From assembly GCA_000263395.1 (NCBI GenBank), contig AJXE01000001.1, positions 310,001 through 374,000 on the forward strand: 64,000 bases of DNA. The letters run 5' to 3'. Positions 43,111 to 50,504 of the stretch are shown here, piece by piece. The notes below the pieces were generated by a model. It ran no database searches. It saw only the letters and a program-made list of their open reading frames with translations, and was not told where the DNA came from. A program made the translations under genes and the position numbers. Each line of letters starts with the position of its first letter. Positions within the stretch are counted from its first letter, which is position 1. Source of the DNA: Stutzerimonas stutzeri TS44. Its GTDB lineage: Bacteria > Pseudomonadota > Gammaproteobacteria > Pseudomonadales > Pseudomonadaceae.

Positions 43111-43623
43111 ATGGCCAAAGAAGGCTCGGTTGCACCCAAGGAACGCATCAACGTCACGTTCAAGCCGGCCACCGGCAATGCTCAGGAAGAGGTCGAGCTG
43201 CCTCTCAAGCTGATGGTGCTGGGCGATTTCACCCAGCGCGCCGACGACCGCAAGATCGAAGACCGCAAGCCCATCGCCATCGCCATCGACAAGAACAGCT
43301 TCGACGAGGTCCTGGCCAAGCAGGAGCTGAACCTGACCTTCGGCGTGCCGAACCGTCTGCAGGACGAGCAGACCGACGACGAGCTGGCCGTGCAGCTGCG
43401 CATCAATTCGATGAAGGACTTCAACCCGGCCAATTTGGTCGAGCAGGTTCCGGAGCTGAAGAAACTGATGGAACTGCGCGACGCCCTGGTCGCCCTGAAG
43501 GGTCCGCTGGGCAACGCCCCGGCCTTCCGCAAGGCCATCGAAAGCGTACTCGCCGACGACGATTCGCGTGACCGCGTACTCGGCGAACTGGGCCTGGCGG
43601 CCAAAGAGAAGCTGGACGCCTGA
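43111..43623 (+). CDS. tssB: T6SS contractile sheath small subunit TssB
   Basis: Forms the sheath with TssC. 170 aa with AAAGGAG upstream. Family motifs: APKERINVTFKPATGNAQEE, VELPLKLMVLGDFTQR, RKPIAIDKNSF-type loop, and the PANLVEQVPELKKLMELRDAL helix involved in contact with TssC. The C-terminus has the short helical segment DRVLGELGLAAKEKLDA. Strong codon bias fits a highly expressed structural protein. It is followed 26 bases later by tssC. Confidence 0.95.
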   Translation: MAKEGSVAPKERINVTFKPATGNAQEEVELPLKLMVLGDFTQRADDRKIEDRKPIAIAIDKNSFDEVLAKQELNLTFGVPNRLQDEQTDDELAVQLRINSMKDFNPANLVEQVPELKKLMELRDALVALKGPLGNAPAFRKAIESVLADDDSRDRVLGELGLAAKEKLDA

Positions 43624-43649
43624 TATCACCGACAAGGAAGCACATCTAC

Positions 43650-45128
43650 ATGACCACTAGCTCAGCCGCCGTCGAGCACGGCAATCACCTCGCCGAAGGC
43701 GGCATCCTCGACCGCATCATCGCCGAAACCCGCCTGACCCCGGACGACGAGGCCTACGACATCGCCAAGCGCGGCGTCTCGGCCTTCATCGAGGAACTGC
43801 TCAAGCCGCAGAACGAAAATGAGCCGGTGAAGAAGGCCATGGTCGACCGCATGATCGCGGAGATCGACGCCAAGCTCAGCCAGCAGATGGACGAGATCCT
43901 CCACCACCCGCAGTTCCAGGCGCTGGAGTCCTCCTGGCGCGGCCTCAAGCTGCTGGTCGATCGCACCAACTTCCGCGAGAACATCAAGCTCGAGCTGCTC
44001 AACGCCTCCAAGCAGGACCTGCTCGACGACTTCGAGGACAGCCCGGAGATCGTTCAGTCCGGCCTGTACAAGCACATCTACACCGCCGAGTACGGCCAGT
44101 TCGGTGGCCAGCCGGTCGGCGCACTGATCGCCAACTATTTCTTCGACCCCAGCGCGCCCGACGTGAAGACCATGCAGTACGTCGCCAGCGTCGCCAGCAT
44201 GTCCCACGCGCCCTTCATCGCCGCTGCCGGCCCGAAATTCTTCGGCCTGGAGAGCTTCACCGGCCTGCCGGATCTGAAGGACCTCAAGGATCACTTCGAG
44301 GGCCCGCAATTCACCAAGTGGCAGAGCTTCCGCGAACAGGAAGATGCCCGCTACGTTGGCCTGACCGTGCCACGCTTCCTGCTGCGCAACCCCTACGATC
44401 CGGAAGACAACCCGGTGAAAAGCTTCGTCTACAAGGAAAACGTCGCCGGCAGCCACGAGCACTACCTGTGGGGCAACACCGCCTACACCTTCGCCAGCCG
44501 CCTGACCGACAGCTTCGCCAAGTTCCGCTGGTGCCCGAACATCATCGGCCCGCAGAGCGGCGGCGCAGTGGAAGACCTGCCGCTGCACCATTTCGAAAGC
44601 ATGGGCGAGATCGAAACCAAGATCCCGACCGAAGTGCTGGTTTCCGACCGCCGCGAGTACGAGCTGGCCGAGGAAGGCTTCATCGCCCTGACCATGCGCA
44701 AGGGCAGCGACAACGCCGCGTTCTTCTCCGCCAATTCGGCGCAGAAGCCGAAGTTCTTCGGCAACAGCGAGGAAGGCAAGACCGCCGAGCTGAACTACAA
44801 GCTCGGCACCCAGCTGCCGTACCTGTTCATCGTCAACCGCCTGGCGCACTACCTGAAGGTGCTGCAGCGCGAGCAAATCGGCGCCTGGAAGGAGCGCACC
44901 GATCTCGAGCTGGAACTGAACAAGTGGATTCGCCAGTTCGTCGCCGATCAGGAGAACCCAAGCTCCGAAGTACGCAGCCGCCGTCCGCTGCGCGCCGCCC
45001 AGGTCAACGTCAGCGACGTCGAGGGCGAACCGGGCTGGTACCGCGTAAGCCTCAGCGTGCGTCCGCACTTCAAGTACATGGGTGCGGATTTCACCCTGTC
45101 GCTGGTCGGCAAGCTGGACAAGGAATAA
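43650..45128 (+). CDS. tssC: T6SS contractile sheath large subunit TssC
   Basis: The main sheath protein, 492 aa, the expected size. Motifs: HPQFQALESSWRGLKLLVDR, LLNASKQDLLDDFEDSPEI, KHIYTAEYGQFGGQPVGALI, ASMSHAPFIAAAGPKFFG and the PRFLLRNPY and LPLHHF blocks. The C-terminus GWYRVSLSVRPHFKYMG is characteristic. ClpV (TssH, at 50505) recycles the TssBC sheath after contraction. AAGGAAG lies upstream of the ATG. Confidence 0.97.
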   Translation: MTTSSAAVEHGNHLAEGGILDRIIAETRLTPDDEAYDIAKRGVSAFIEELLKPQNENEPVKKAMVDRMIAEIDAKLSQQMDEILHHPQFQALESSWRGLKLLVDRTNFRENIKLELLNASKQDLLDDFEDSPEIVQSGLYKHIYTAEYGQFGGQPVGALIANYFFDPSAPDVKTMQYVASVASMSHAPFIAAAGPKFFGLESFTGLPDLKDLKDHFEGPQFTKWQSFREQEDARYVGLTVPRFLLRNPYDPEDNPVKSFVYKENVAGSHEHYLWGNTAYTFASRLTDSFAKFRWCPNIIGPQSGGAVEDLPLHHFESMGEIETKIPTEVLVSDRREYELAEEGFIALTMRKGSDNAAFFSANSAQKPKFFGNSEEGKTAELNYKLGTQLPYLFIVNRLAHYLKVLQREQIGAWKERTDLELELNKWIRQFVADQENPSSEVRSRRPLRAAQVNVSDVEGEPGWYRVSLSVRPHFKYMGADFTLSLVGKLDKE

Positions 45129-45132
45129 GCAC

Positions 45133-45540
45133 TTGAACGGATACGGCGGCCTCTTCGAACGCCTCGGCGGTGACGCCGCGCGACGTTCCGGCTGGAGCCG
45201 CGAGGTCGCGGCGATGGCCTCGGTGGCTGCCCATCTGGCCAAGATGCTCAGCACCCGGGCGGGCAGCGTGCAGACGCTGCCCGACTACGGGTTGCCCGAT
45301 CTCAACGATATGCGCCTGTCGCTGCATGACTCGCTGCAGCAGGCGCGTATCGCCATCGAACGCTTCATCGAAGCGTACGAACCCAGGTTGACCCAGGTGC
45401 GCGTGCTGTCGCTGCCGCGCACCCACGACCCACTGACCCTCGCCTTCACCATCGAAGGCCTGCTGGAAGTGGATGGCCTCAAGCGCCAGGTCAGCTTTTC
45501 CGCCAGCCTGGATGGCAGCGGACAGGTCAAGGTCCAGTAA
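45133..45540 (+). CDS. tssE: T6SS baseplate protein TssE (gp25-like)
   Basis: A gp25-like wedge component of the baseplate, 135 aa. The likely start is TTG at 45133, with AAGGA about ten bases upstream; no ATG gives the conserved N-terminus GGLFERLGGDAAR. Motifs: VAAHLAKMLSTRAGSVQTLP, DYGLPDLNDM, and SLQQARIAIERFIEAYEPRL with the conserved EPR. The end of the protein is the beta-rich gp25 part. The PAAR gene follows after 11 bases. Confidence 0.92.
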   Translation: MNGYGGLFERLGGDAARRSGWSREVAAMASVAAHLAKMLSTRAGSVQTLPDYGLPDLNDMRLSLHDSLQQARIAIERFIEAYEPRLTQVRVLSLPRTHDPLTLAFTIEGLLEVDGLKRQVSFSASLDGSGQVKVQ

Positions 45541-45551
45541 GGAGACAACGG

Positions 45552-46079
45552 ATGTCCGGCAAACCCGCAGCCCGCCTCGGCGACCCTACCGCCTGCCCGA
45601 AGACGGGCCACGGCACCAACCCCATCGCCGCCGGCTCGCCCGACGTGCTGTTCGACGGTCTGCCGGCCGCACGCATGGGCGACGCCTCCGCCTGCGGCGG
45701 AGCGATGGCCAGCGCCGTGATTCCCAACGTGCTGATCGATGGCAAGCCGGCAGCAGTGGTGGGCAGTGTGGGGAGTCATAGCAATGTCGTGACCGCGGGG
45801 TCGGGGACTGTAGTGATTGGGACCAGTGGGGGTGGCGCGGCGTTTACGGCTCCGCAGCCGCTGACCTTTGGGCGGGTATTCGACGAGCAGTTTCGTGTGC
45901 TCAGCGACGAAGGCCAGCCGCTGGCCAATGTCCCTTACTTCATCCGTGATGCTGCAGGAAACACCTACCAAGGCTTTACCGATACCGCCGGAAGAACACC
46001 TCGCATCGCCACCCCGAATCAGCAAAGCCTGTTTGTTTCGGTCGGCGTGCATGCCCTGGAACAGTGGGGACAGGTATGA
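45552..46079 (+). CDS. PAAR-domain spike protein with C-terminal extension
   Basis: Sharpens the VgrG spike and carries an effector. 175 aa. Residues 1-95 are a PAAR domain (KPAARLGDPTACPKTGHGTN, DVLFDGLPAARMGD, VLIDGKPAAVVG, SGTVVIGTSGG). After a short linker (TAPQPLTFGRVFDEQ), residues about 110-175 form a small beta domain (FRVLSDEGQPLANVPYFIRD, GNTYQGFTDTAGRTPRI) resembling transthyretin-like adaptors of PAAR proteins. Codon use becomes less GC-biased from about base 45760. The stop overlaps the start of the toxin gene, implying that this PAAR protein delivers it. Confidence 0.88.
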   Translation: MSGKPAARLGDPTACPKTGHGTNPIAAGSPDVLFDGLPAARMGDASACGGAMASAVIPNVLIDGKPAAVVGSVGSHSNVVTAGSGTVVIGTSGGGAAFTAPQPLTFGRVFDEQFRVLSDEGQPLANVPYFIRDAAGNTYQGFTDTAGRTPRIATPNQQSLFVSVGVHALEQWGQV

Positions 46080-46966
46080 GCCAGTACCAATGCACTGCCG
46101 AAACCAGCCAACAGCCAGGATCGACACGTGACTTGCCTGGCTATCTGATGCCGGCACGAGTATTTTTTTTCGTAATCGTGGAAGAACCTGGAAAGGACGG
46201 TTTTCTGGTTCGCAAGATCTACGCCTCGGGGAATAGTCCGTACCTGCGTAATATGCAACTGTCTCCCCTGCAGAGCCTGAGTGAATTGCACCCCGAGCGC
46301 TACGGGCTGATGCCGAAGAACCCGGGAGCGGGTGTCAGTATCGCGGAGCATGTGCTCGGCAAGAACCAATCCCCCTTCATCTCGACCAGCTCAATCTTTC
46401 CGCAAGGCTCGCCACGCTTTGATGGGCGCAGCATCTTCATTGATATGCACAAGGCCCGGCAGGCTGGAGCTCGCCTGGTATCGACCGAAGAAATCCTGCG
46501 CGACCTGGCCGCATACAAAGCCCAGCATGTGCACCTTGCAAAGCGGATCGACAAAATTTCCTCGTATGTTCGGGACATCGACAAGGAGGTTCTGGTTCAC
46601 GGCAAGAAGGTCCCTGCTAGCGCGATCTTCACCCCTGAATCCCTGCAAACAACACAGGGCATCGTGAAAGGCGCCCGTGTTGTTCAAGTACTGGGTATTG
46701 CCTTTACCGCCTACGACCTGACAACGGCAACACAGGAGTCCATTCGTGTCGGTAATGCCAAGCCGATAAGCGCCGAAGCTATCCGGCAGGCCGGCGGATG
46801 GGGAGCGGCATGGGCCGGCTTCAAGGTTGGAGGTGCAGCCGGTGCCGCATTAGGCGTTGAAACCGGCCCCGGGGCCATCGTTACTGGCCTGATTGGCGGC
46901 ATCGTAATCGGCGCGGCCGGCTATTTCGGCGCTGACTGGGTCGCCGACCACATTTATGAGAATTGA
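46076..46966 (+). CDS. Candidate T6SS effector, ADP-ribosyltransferase-like with glycine-zipper tail
   Basis: 296 aa, not matched to a named effector. The ATG at 46076 overlaps the PAAR stop. A possible ART R-S-E pattern is visible: Arg46 (FLVRKIYASG), an STS at 103-105 (SPFISTSSIF), and Glu171 (DKEVLVHGKKVPASAIF, like the E-V...G-x-P-x-x-I end of the cholera/LT-type fold). Residues about 236-290 are Gly/Ala-rich and hydrophobic (GGWGAAWAGFKVGGAAGAAL, GLIGGIVIGAAGYFGADWV), a glycine-zipper membrane segment seen in many bacterial toxins. The base composition is clearly less GC-rich than the tss genes. The activity and target are inferred. Confidence 0.65.
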   Translation: MSQYQCTAETSQQPGSTRDLPGYLMPARVFFFVIVEEPGKDGFLVRKIYASGNSPYLRNMQLSPLQSLSELHPERYGLMPKNPGAGVSIAEHVLGKNQSPFISTSSIFPQGSPRFDGRSIFIDMHKARQAGARLVSTEEILRDLAAYKAQHVHLAKRIDKISSYVRDIDKEVLVHGKKVPASAIFTPESLQTTQGIVKGARVVQVLGIAFTAYDLTTATQESIRVGNAKPISAEAIRQAGGWGAAWAGFKVGGAAGAALGVETGPGAIVTGLIGGIVIGAAGYFGADWVADHIYEN

Positions 46967-46968
46967 GC

Positions 46969-47598
46969 ATGAACCCCTTTGCATTTCTGCGCCGCAAGCG
47001 CTCGGCTGAACAGGTTCTTCGAGAAGGCCGTGACTCCGGGCTTCAGGAGTTAGTACCTATCTACCCTGCCCTGGATTTAGCGCTGCCTGCACAGGATCAG
47101 CATTATCCGATAGCCGTATCGCTAAAAGCAGATGGCCTCGGAGCCTATCTGCTGGATGTGCATTTAGGACCGGGACGCCTCACCCAAATCGAGCAACTGA
47201 TAAAGCGTCTTGGTTTTTGCCAAAAACTGCAGACCGTCTCATTCGAAACTTTTTCTCGTGAAGGAAAGACCGGCAAAAGCGAAGCCGTTTCGATTCAAAA
47301 AGAACCCTTGGGTAACGGCACGACCCTGCTGTTGATCAGCAACAGCATTGAGCTCCTGCAGAACCTGCCTGACTTGGCGCCACCCCTCCCCTGGGATGTG
47401 TTCCCGGAGGTAGATGCAGACGGGCTAGGAGCCCTACAAGGCAGCCTCGAACACTGGTGGAACCACTACTGGTGGCCTTACTGGATGAGCCTTACTCCGC
47501 AGCAACATGAGCATTGGCTGGGTAATGCCAGCCATCGGCATGGCTGGTGCGAGTACATCAGGCTACAAGCCGACCTCAACAACAATGAAGCGCAATAG
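46969..47598 (+). CDS. Candidate immunity protein to the adjacent effector
   Basis: 209 aa, not recognised. The start is the ATG at 46969, two bases after the effector stop; a TTG at 46963 would overlap that stop. No signal peptide or membrane helix is evident, so it should be cytoplasmic, which fits a toxin acting inside the cell. Distinctive is a Trp/His-rich segment near the C-terminus (SLEHWWNHYWWPYWMSLTPQ, HEHWLGNASHRHGW). GC content is low for this window, as in the effector. The immunity role rests only on its place after the effector. Confidence 0.55.
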   Translation: MNPFAFLRRKRSAEQVLREGRDSGLQELVPIYPALDLALPAQDQHYPIAVSLKADGLGAYLLDVHLGPGRLTQIEQLIKRLGFCQKLQTVSFETFSREGKTGKSEAVSIQKEPLGNGTTLLLISNSIELLQNLPDLAPPLPWDVFPEVDADGLGALQGSLEHWWNHYWWPYWMSLTPQQHEHWLGNASHRHGWCEYIRLQADLNNNEAQ

Positions 47599-47660
47599 GC
47601 GCCCCTGCCATTCATGGAAGAGCAAGTCAGTGTGCCCCTAAGCGAGTTTTCACTATTTGT

Positions 47661-47675
47661 TGGTGCGCTCAACGC
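47661..47675 (+). promoter_or_regulatory. Weak sigma-54-like element before tssF
   Basis: TGGTGCG (47661-47667) and a GC at 47674-47675 have the 10-base GG-GC spacing of RpoN promoters, but the -12 half (AACGCT) lacks TT. It could re-start transcription after the cargo genes under the Sfa-type activator. Weak. Confidence 0.25.
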
Positions 47676-47731
47676 TCCCATATTTCTTCTAGCCGACAGA
47701 CGCTGACTGCGCACTCAAGGAATGAGGCCTG

Positions 47732-49522
47732 ATGTCCTTCAACCATTACTACCAGAGCGAGCTCACCGCCCTGCGCCAGCTGGGCAAGCGCTTCGCCGAG
47801 CGCAGTCCGGCGCTGGCGCCGTTCCTCGGGCAGGCCGGGCGCGACCCGGATGTCGAGAGGCTGCTCGAAGGGTTCGCCTTTCTCACCGGGCGGCTGCGGC
47901 AGAAGCTCGATGACGAGCTGCCGGAGCTGACCCACTCGCTGATGCATCTGCTGTGGCCGAACTACATGCGTCCGCTGCCGGCCTTCAGCATGCTGCAGTT
48001 CGATCCGCTGAAGCGCCCCGGCCCGGCGCTGACGGTGCCGCGCAACACGCCGGTAGAATCCAATCCTGTGCAGGGCGTCAGCTGCTGCTTTCGTACCGCC
48101 TACGCCACCGAGGTGCTGCCTCTGGCATTGCAGGCGCTGGAGTATTCGGTCAAGGGCACCGGCGCGCTGCTCAGCCTGCGCCTGCAGATGAGCGCCGATG
48201 GCCATCTCGGCGAGATCGGCCTCAGCCACCTGCGTCTGCACCTGGCGGGCGAGCCCTATATCAGCCAGCTGCTCTACCTCAGCCTGTTGCGCCATCTGGG
48301 CGGCATCGAGCTGGTGCCGCTGAACGAGCAGGGCCACCCGCTGACCGGTCCCGATGGCCGACCGCTGACGCCCTTGCAGCTTAACGCCAAGCAGGTCGAA
48401 CCGGTGGGATTCGCCGAGGATGAGGCGCTGATCCCCTACCCGCTCAACACCTTCCGCGGCTATCGCTACCTACAGGAATATTTCGCCTTCCCGGACAAGT
48501 TCCTCTTCGTCGACCTCAAGGGCCTAGAGATCATCCAGCGCATCCCCGAGGATCTGCTCAAGCAGGCCCGCGGACTGGAGCTGCGCTTCGACATTCACAA
48601 GGCCGGCGTGCAGCGCATCCGCCCGACGCTGGACAACGTGCGCCTGTACTGCACGCCGGTGGTTAACCTGTTCCCGCACGATGCCATCCCGATCCGCCTG
48701 GACGGCAAGCAGGACCAGTACCTGCTGCTGCCGGCCGAGTACGACTCGCAGCAGTGCGGTGTGTTCTCGGTGGACCGGGTCACCGGCTGGAAACCCGGCG
48801 GCATGGGCTACGAAGAGTACGTGCCGTTCGAATCCTTCGAGCACGATCCGAGCTTCGACGTGCCGCTGGCGCGCCCGCATTACAGCGTGCGCCAGCAGCC
48901 TTCACTGCTGGGCGAAGGCCAGGAAACCTGGCTCAGCTTCGGTCTGCGCAACCTCGACCAGCATGAGACGCTGTCCATCGAGCTGACCTGTACCAACCAG
49001 AACCTGCCGCGCCAGCTGAAGCTCGGCGACATCTGCAGGCCCAGCGAAGACACCCCGGAATTCCTCAGCTTCCGCAACATCTCGGCGGTAACCCCGAGCT
49101 ACGCGCCGCCGCTGCAGCGTGACTATCTGTGGAAGCTGATCAGCAACATGTCGCTGAACTACCTGTCGCTGGCCAACGTCGAGGCGCTCAAGGTGATCCT
49201 CGAGACCTACGACCTGCCGCGCTATTACGACAAGCACGCCGAGAACGTCAGCCGGAGGCGCCTCGGCGGCCTGACTCATATCGCCCACCAGCACGTCGAT
49301 CGCCTGCATCGCGGGCTGCCGGTGCGCGGCGTACGTACCGAACTGACCATGAACCAGGACGGCTTCATCGGTGAGGGCGATCTGTTCCTCTTCGCCTCGG
49401 TGCTCAACGAATTCTTCGCCCTCTACGCCAGCCTCAACTCGTATCACGAGCTGCGCGTGCAGAGCACACAGGGAGAGGTGTACCAATGGACGCCGCGCAT
49501 GGGTCAGCAACCGCTGCTCTGA
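47732..49522 (+). CDS. tssF: T6SS baseplate protein TssF
   Basis: A wedge component of the baseplate, 596 aa, the normal length. The start follows AAGGAATGAGG. Typical opening: FNHYYQSELTALRQLGKRFA, then ERSPALAPFLG-type block and DPDVERLLEGFAFLTGRLRQ with the conserved LDDELPELTHSLMHLLWP. Further blocks: FDPLKRPGPALTVPRNT and DLKGLEIIQRIPE. The high GC bias returns here after the cargo genes. The end overlaps tssG by 37 bases. Confidence 0.96.
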   Translation: MSFNHYYQSELTALRQLGKRFAERSPALAPFLGQAGRDPDVERLLEGFAFLTGRLRQKLDDELPELTHSLMHLLWPNYMRPLPAFSMLQFDPLKRPGPALTVPRNTPVESNPVQGVSCCFRTAYATEVLPLALQALEYSVKGTGALLSLRLQMSADGHLGEIGLSHLRLHLAGEPYISQLLYLSLLRHLGGIELVPLNEQGHPLTGPDGRPLTPLQLNAKQVEPVGFAEDEALIPYPLNTFRGYRYLQEYFAFPDKFLFVDLKGLEIIQRIPEDLLKQARGLELRFDIHKAGVQRIRPTLDNVRLYCTPVVNLFPHDAIPIRLDGKQDQYLLLPAEYDSQQCGVFSVDRVTGWKPGGMGYEEYVPFESFEHDPSFDVPLARPHYSVRQQPSLLGEGQETWLSFGLRNLDQHETLSIELTCTNQNLPRQLKLGDICRPSEDTPEFLSFRNISAVTPSYAPPLQRDYLWKLISNMSLNYLSLANVEALKVILETYDLPRYYDKHAENVSRRRLGGLTHIAHQHVDRLHRGLPVRGVRTELTMNQDGFIGEGDLFLFASVLNEFFALYASLNSYHELRVQSTQGEVYQWTPRMGQQPLL

Positions 49523-50493
49523 AACCGCTCAACCGCGGCATCCGCGAGTACAGCCTGTTTCAGGGCGTGCTGCTGGTGCTCGATCGCCTGCGCCAACTCA
49601 ACCCCGGCCTCGACGACGAGGCGCTCTACGAGCGCTTGGAGTTTCAGGCCAACCCGAGCCTGGGCTTTCCCGGCAGCGATATCGAGCAGGTGCAGTTCTT
49701 CCAGGAGCACGACGAGTGGCGCGCGCGCCTGCGCATCAACCTGGTCAGCCTGTTCGGCGCCGGCTCGCCGCTGCCGGCTTTCTACGGTGAACAGGCGCTT
49801 GGCGACAGCGAGGACGGCAACCCGACCCGCGATTTCCTCGACCTGTTCAACAATCGCCTGCAGCGCCTGCTGCTGCCGATCTGGCAGAAATACCGCTATC
49901 GCGCGCGCTTCACCAGCGGCGCCCATGACCCCTTCTCGGAGCAGCTGTTCGCCCTGGTCGGGCTCAGCGGCGAGGCGATCCGCAACGCGCCGGAGCTGAA
50001 CTGGAAGCGCCTGCTGCCCTATCTCGGCCTGCTCAGCCTGCGCGCACACTCGGCGGCATTGATCGAATCGGTGCTGCGCTACTACTTCAAGCACGCCGAG
50101 CTGAACATCGAGCAATGCCTGGAGCGCCAGGTGGAAGTCCTCGGCGAGCAACGCAATCGTCTCGGCCAGGCAAACAGCCAGCTGGGCGGAAGCCTGGTGC
50201 TCGGCGAGCGGGTCCGCGACCGCGGCGGCAAGTTCCGCATCCATATCCGCCAGCTGGACTGGAATCGCTTCCACGAATTCCTGCCCATCGGCAGCGGCTA
50301 CCAGCCGCTCTGTGCGCTGGTGCGCTTCACCCTGCGCGATCCGCTGGATTACGACCTGCGCCTGGAGCTTCGCCCGGACGAGATCCGTGAGCTGCGCATC
50401 GGCGCCGACAACAACTGCCACCTCGGCTGGACCAGCTGGCTCGGGCGCGACCGCGCCGACGGCCTGGTCACCCTGGGCAGCAAGACTCATTAA
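49486..50493 (+). CDS. tssG: T6SS baseplate protein TssG
   Basis: The partner of TssF in the baseplate wedge, 335 aa. It starts 37 bases inside tssF, with GGGAGAGG upstream, indicating translational coupling. Family blocks: REYSLFQGVLLVLDRL, LEFQANPSLGFPGSDIEQV, RARLRINLVSLFGAGSPLP, DFLDLFNNRLQRLLLPIWQK, and the C-terminal GWTSWLG. The protein is cytoplasmic and soluble. Confidence 0.95.
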   Translation: MDAAHGSATAALKPLNRGIREYSLFQGVLLVLDRLRQLNPGLDDEALYERLEFQANPSLGFPGSDIEQVQFFQEHDEWRARLRINLVSLFGAGSPLPAFYGEQALGDSEDGNPTRDFLDLFNNRLQRLLLPIWQKYRYRARFTSGAHDPFSEQLFALVGLSGEAIRNAPELNWKRLLPYLGLLSLRAHSAALIESVLRYYFKHAELNIEQCLERQVEVLGEQRNRLGQANSQLGGSLVLGERVRDRGGKFRIHIRQLDWNRFHEFLPIGSGYQPLCALVRFTLRDPLDYDLRLELRPDEIRELRIGADNNCHLGWTSWLGRDRADGLVTLGSKTH

Positions 50494-50504
50494 GGAAGAT
50501 GAAA

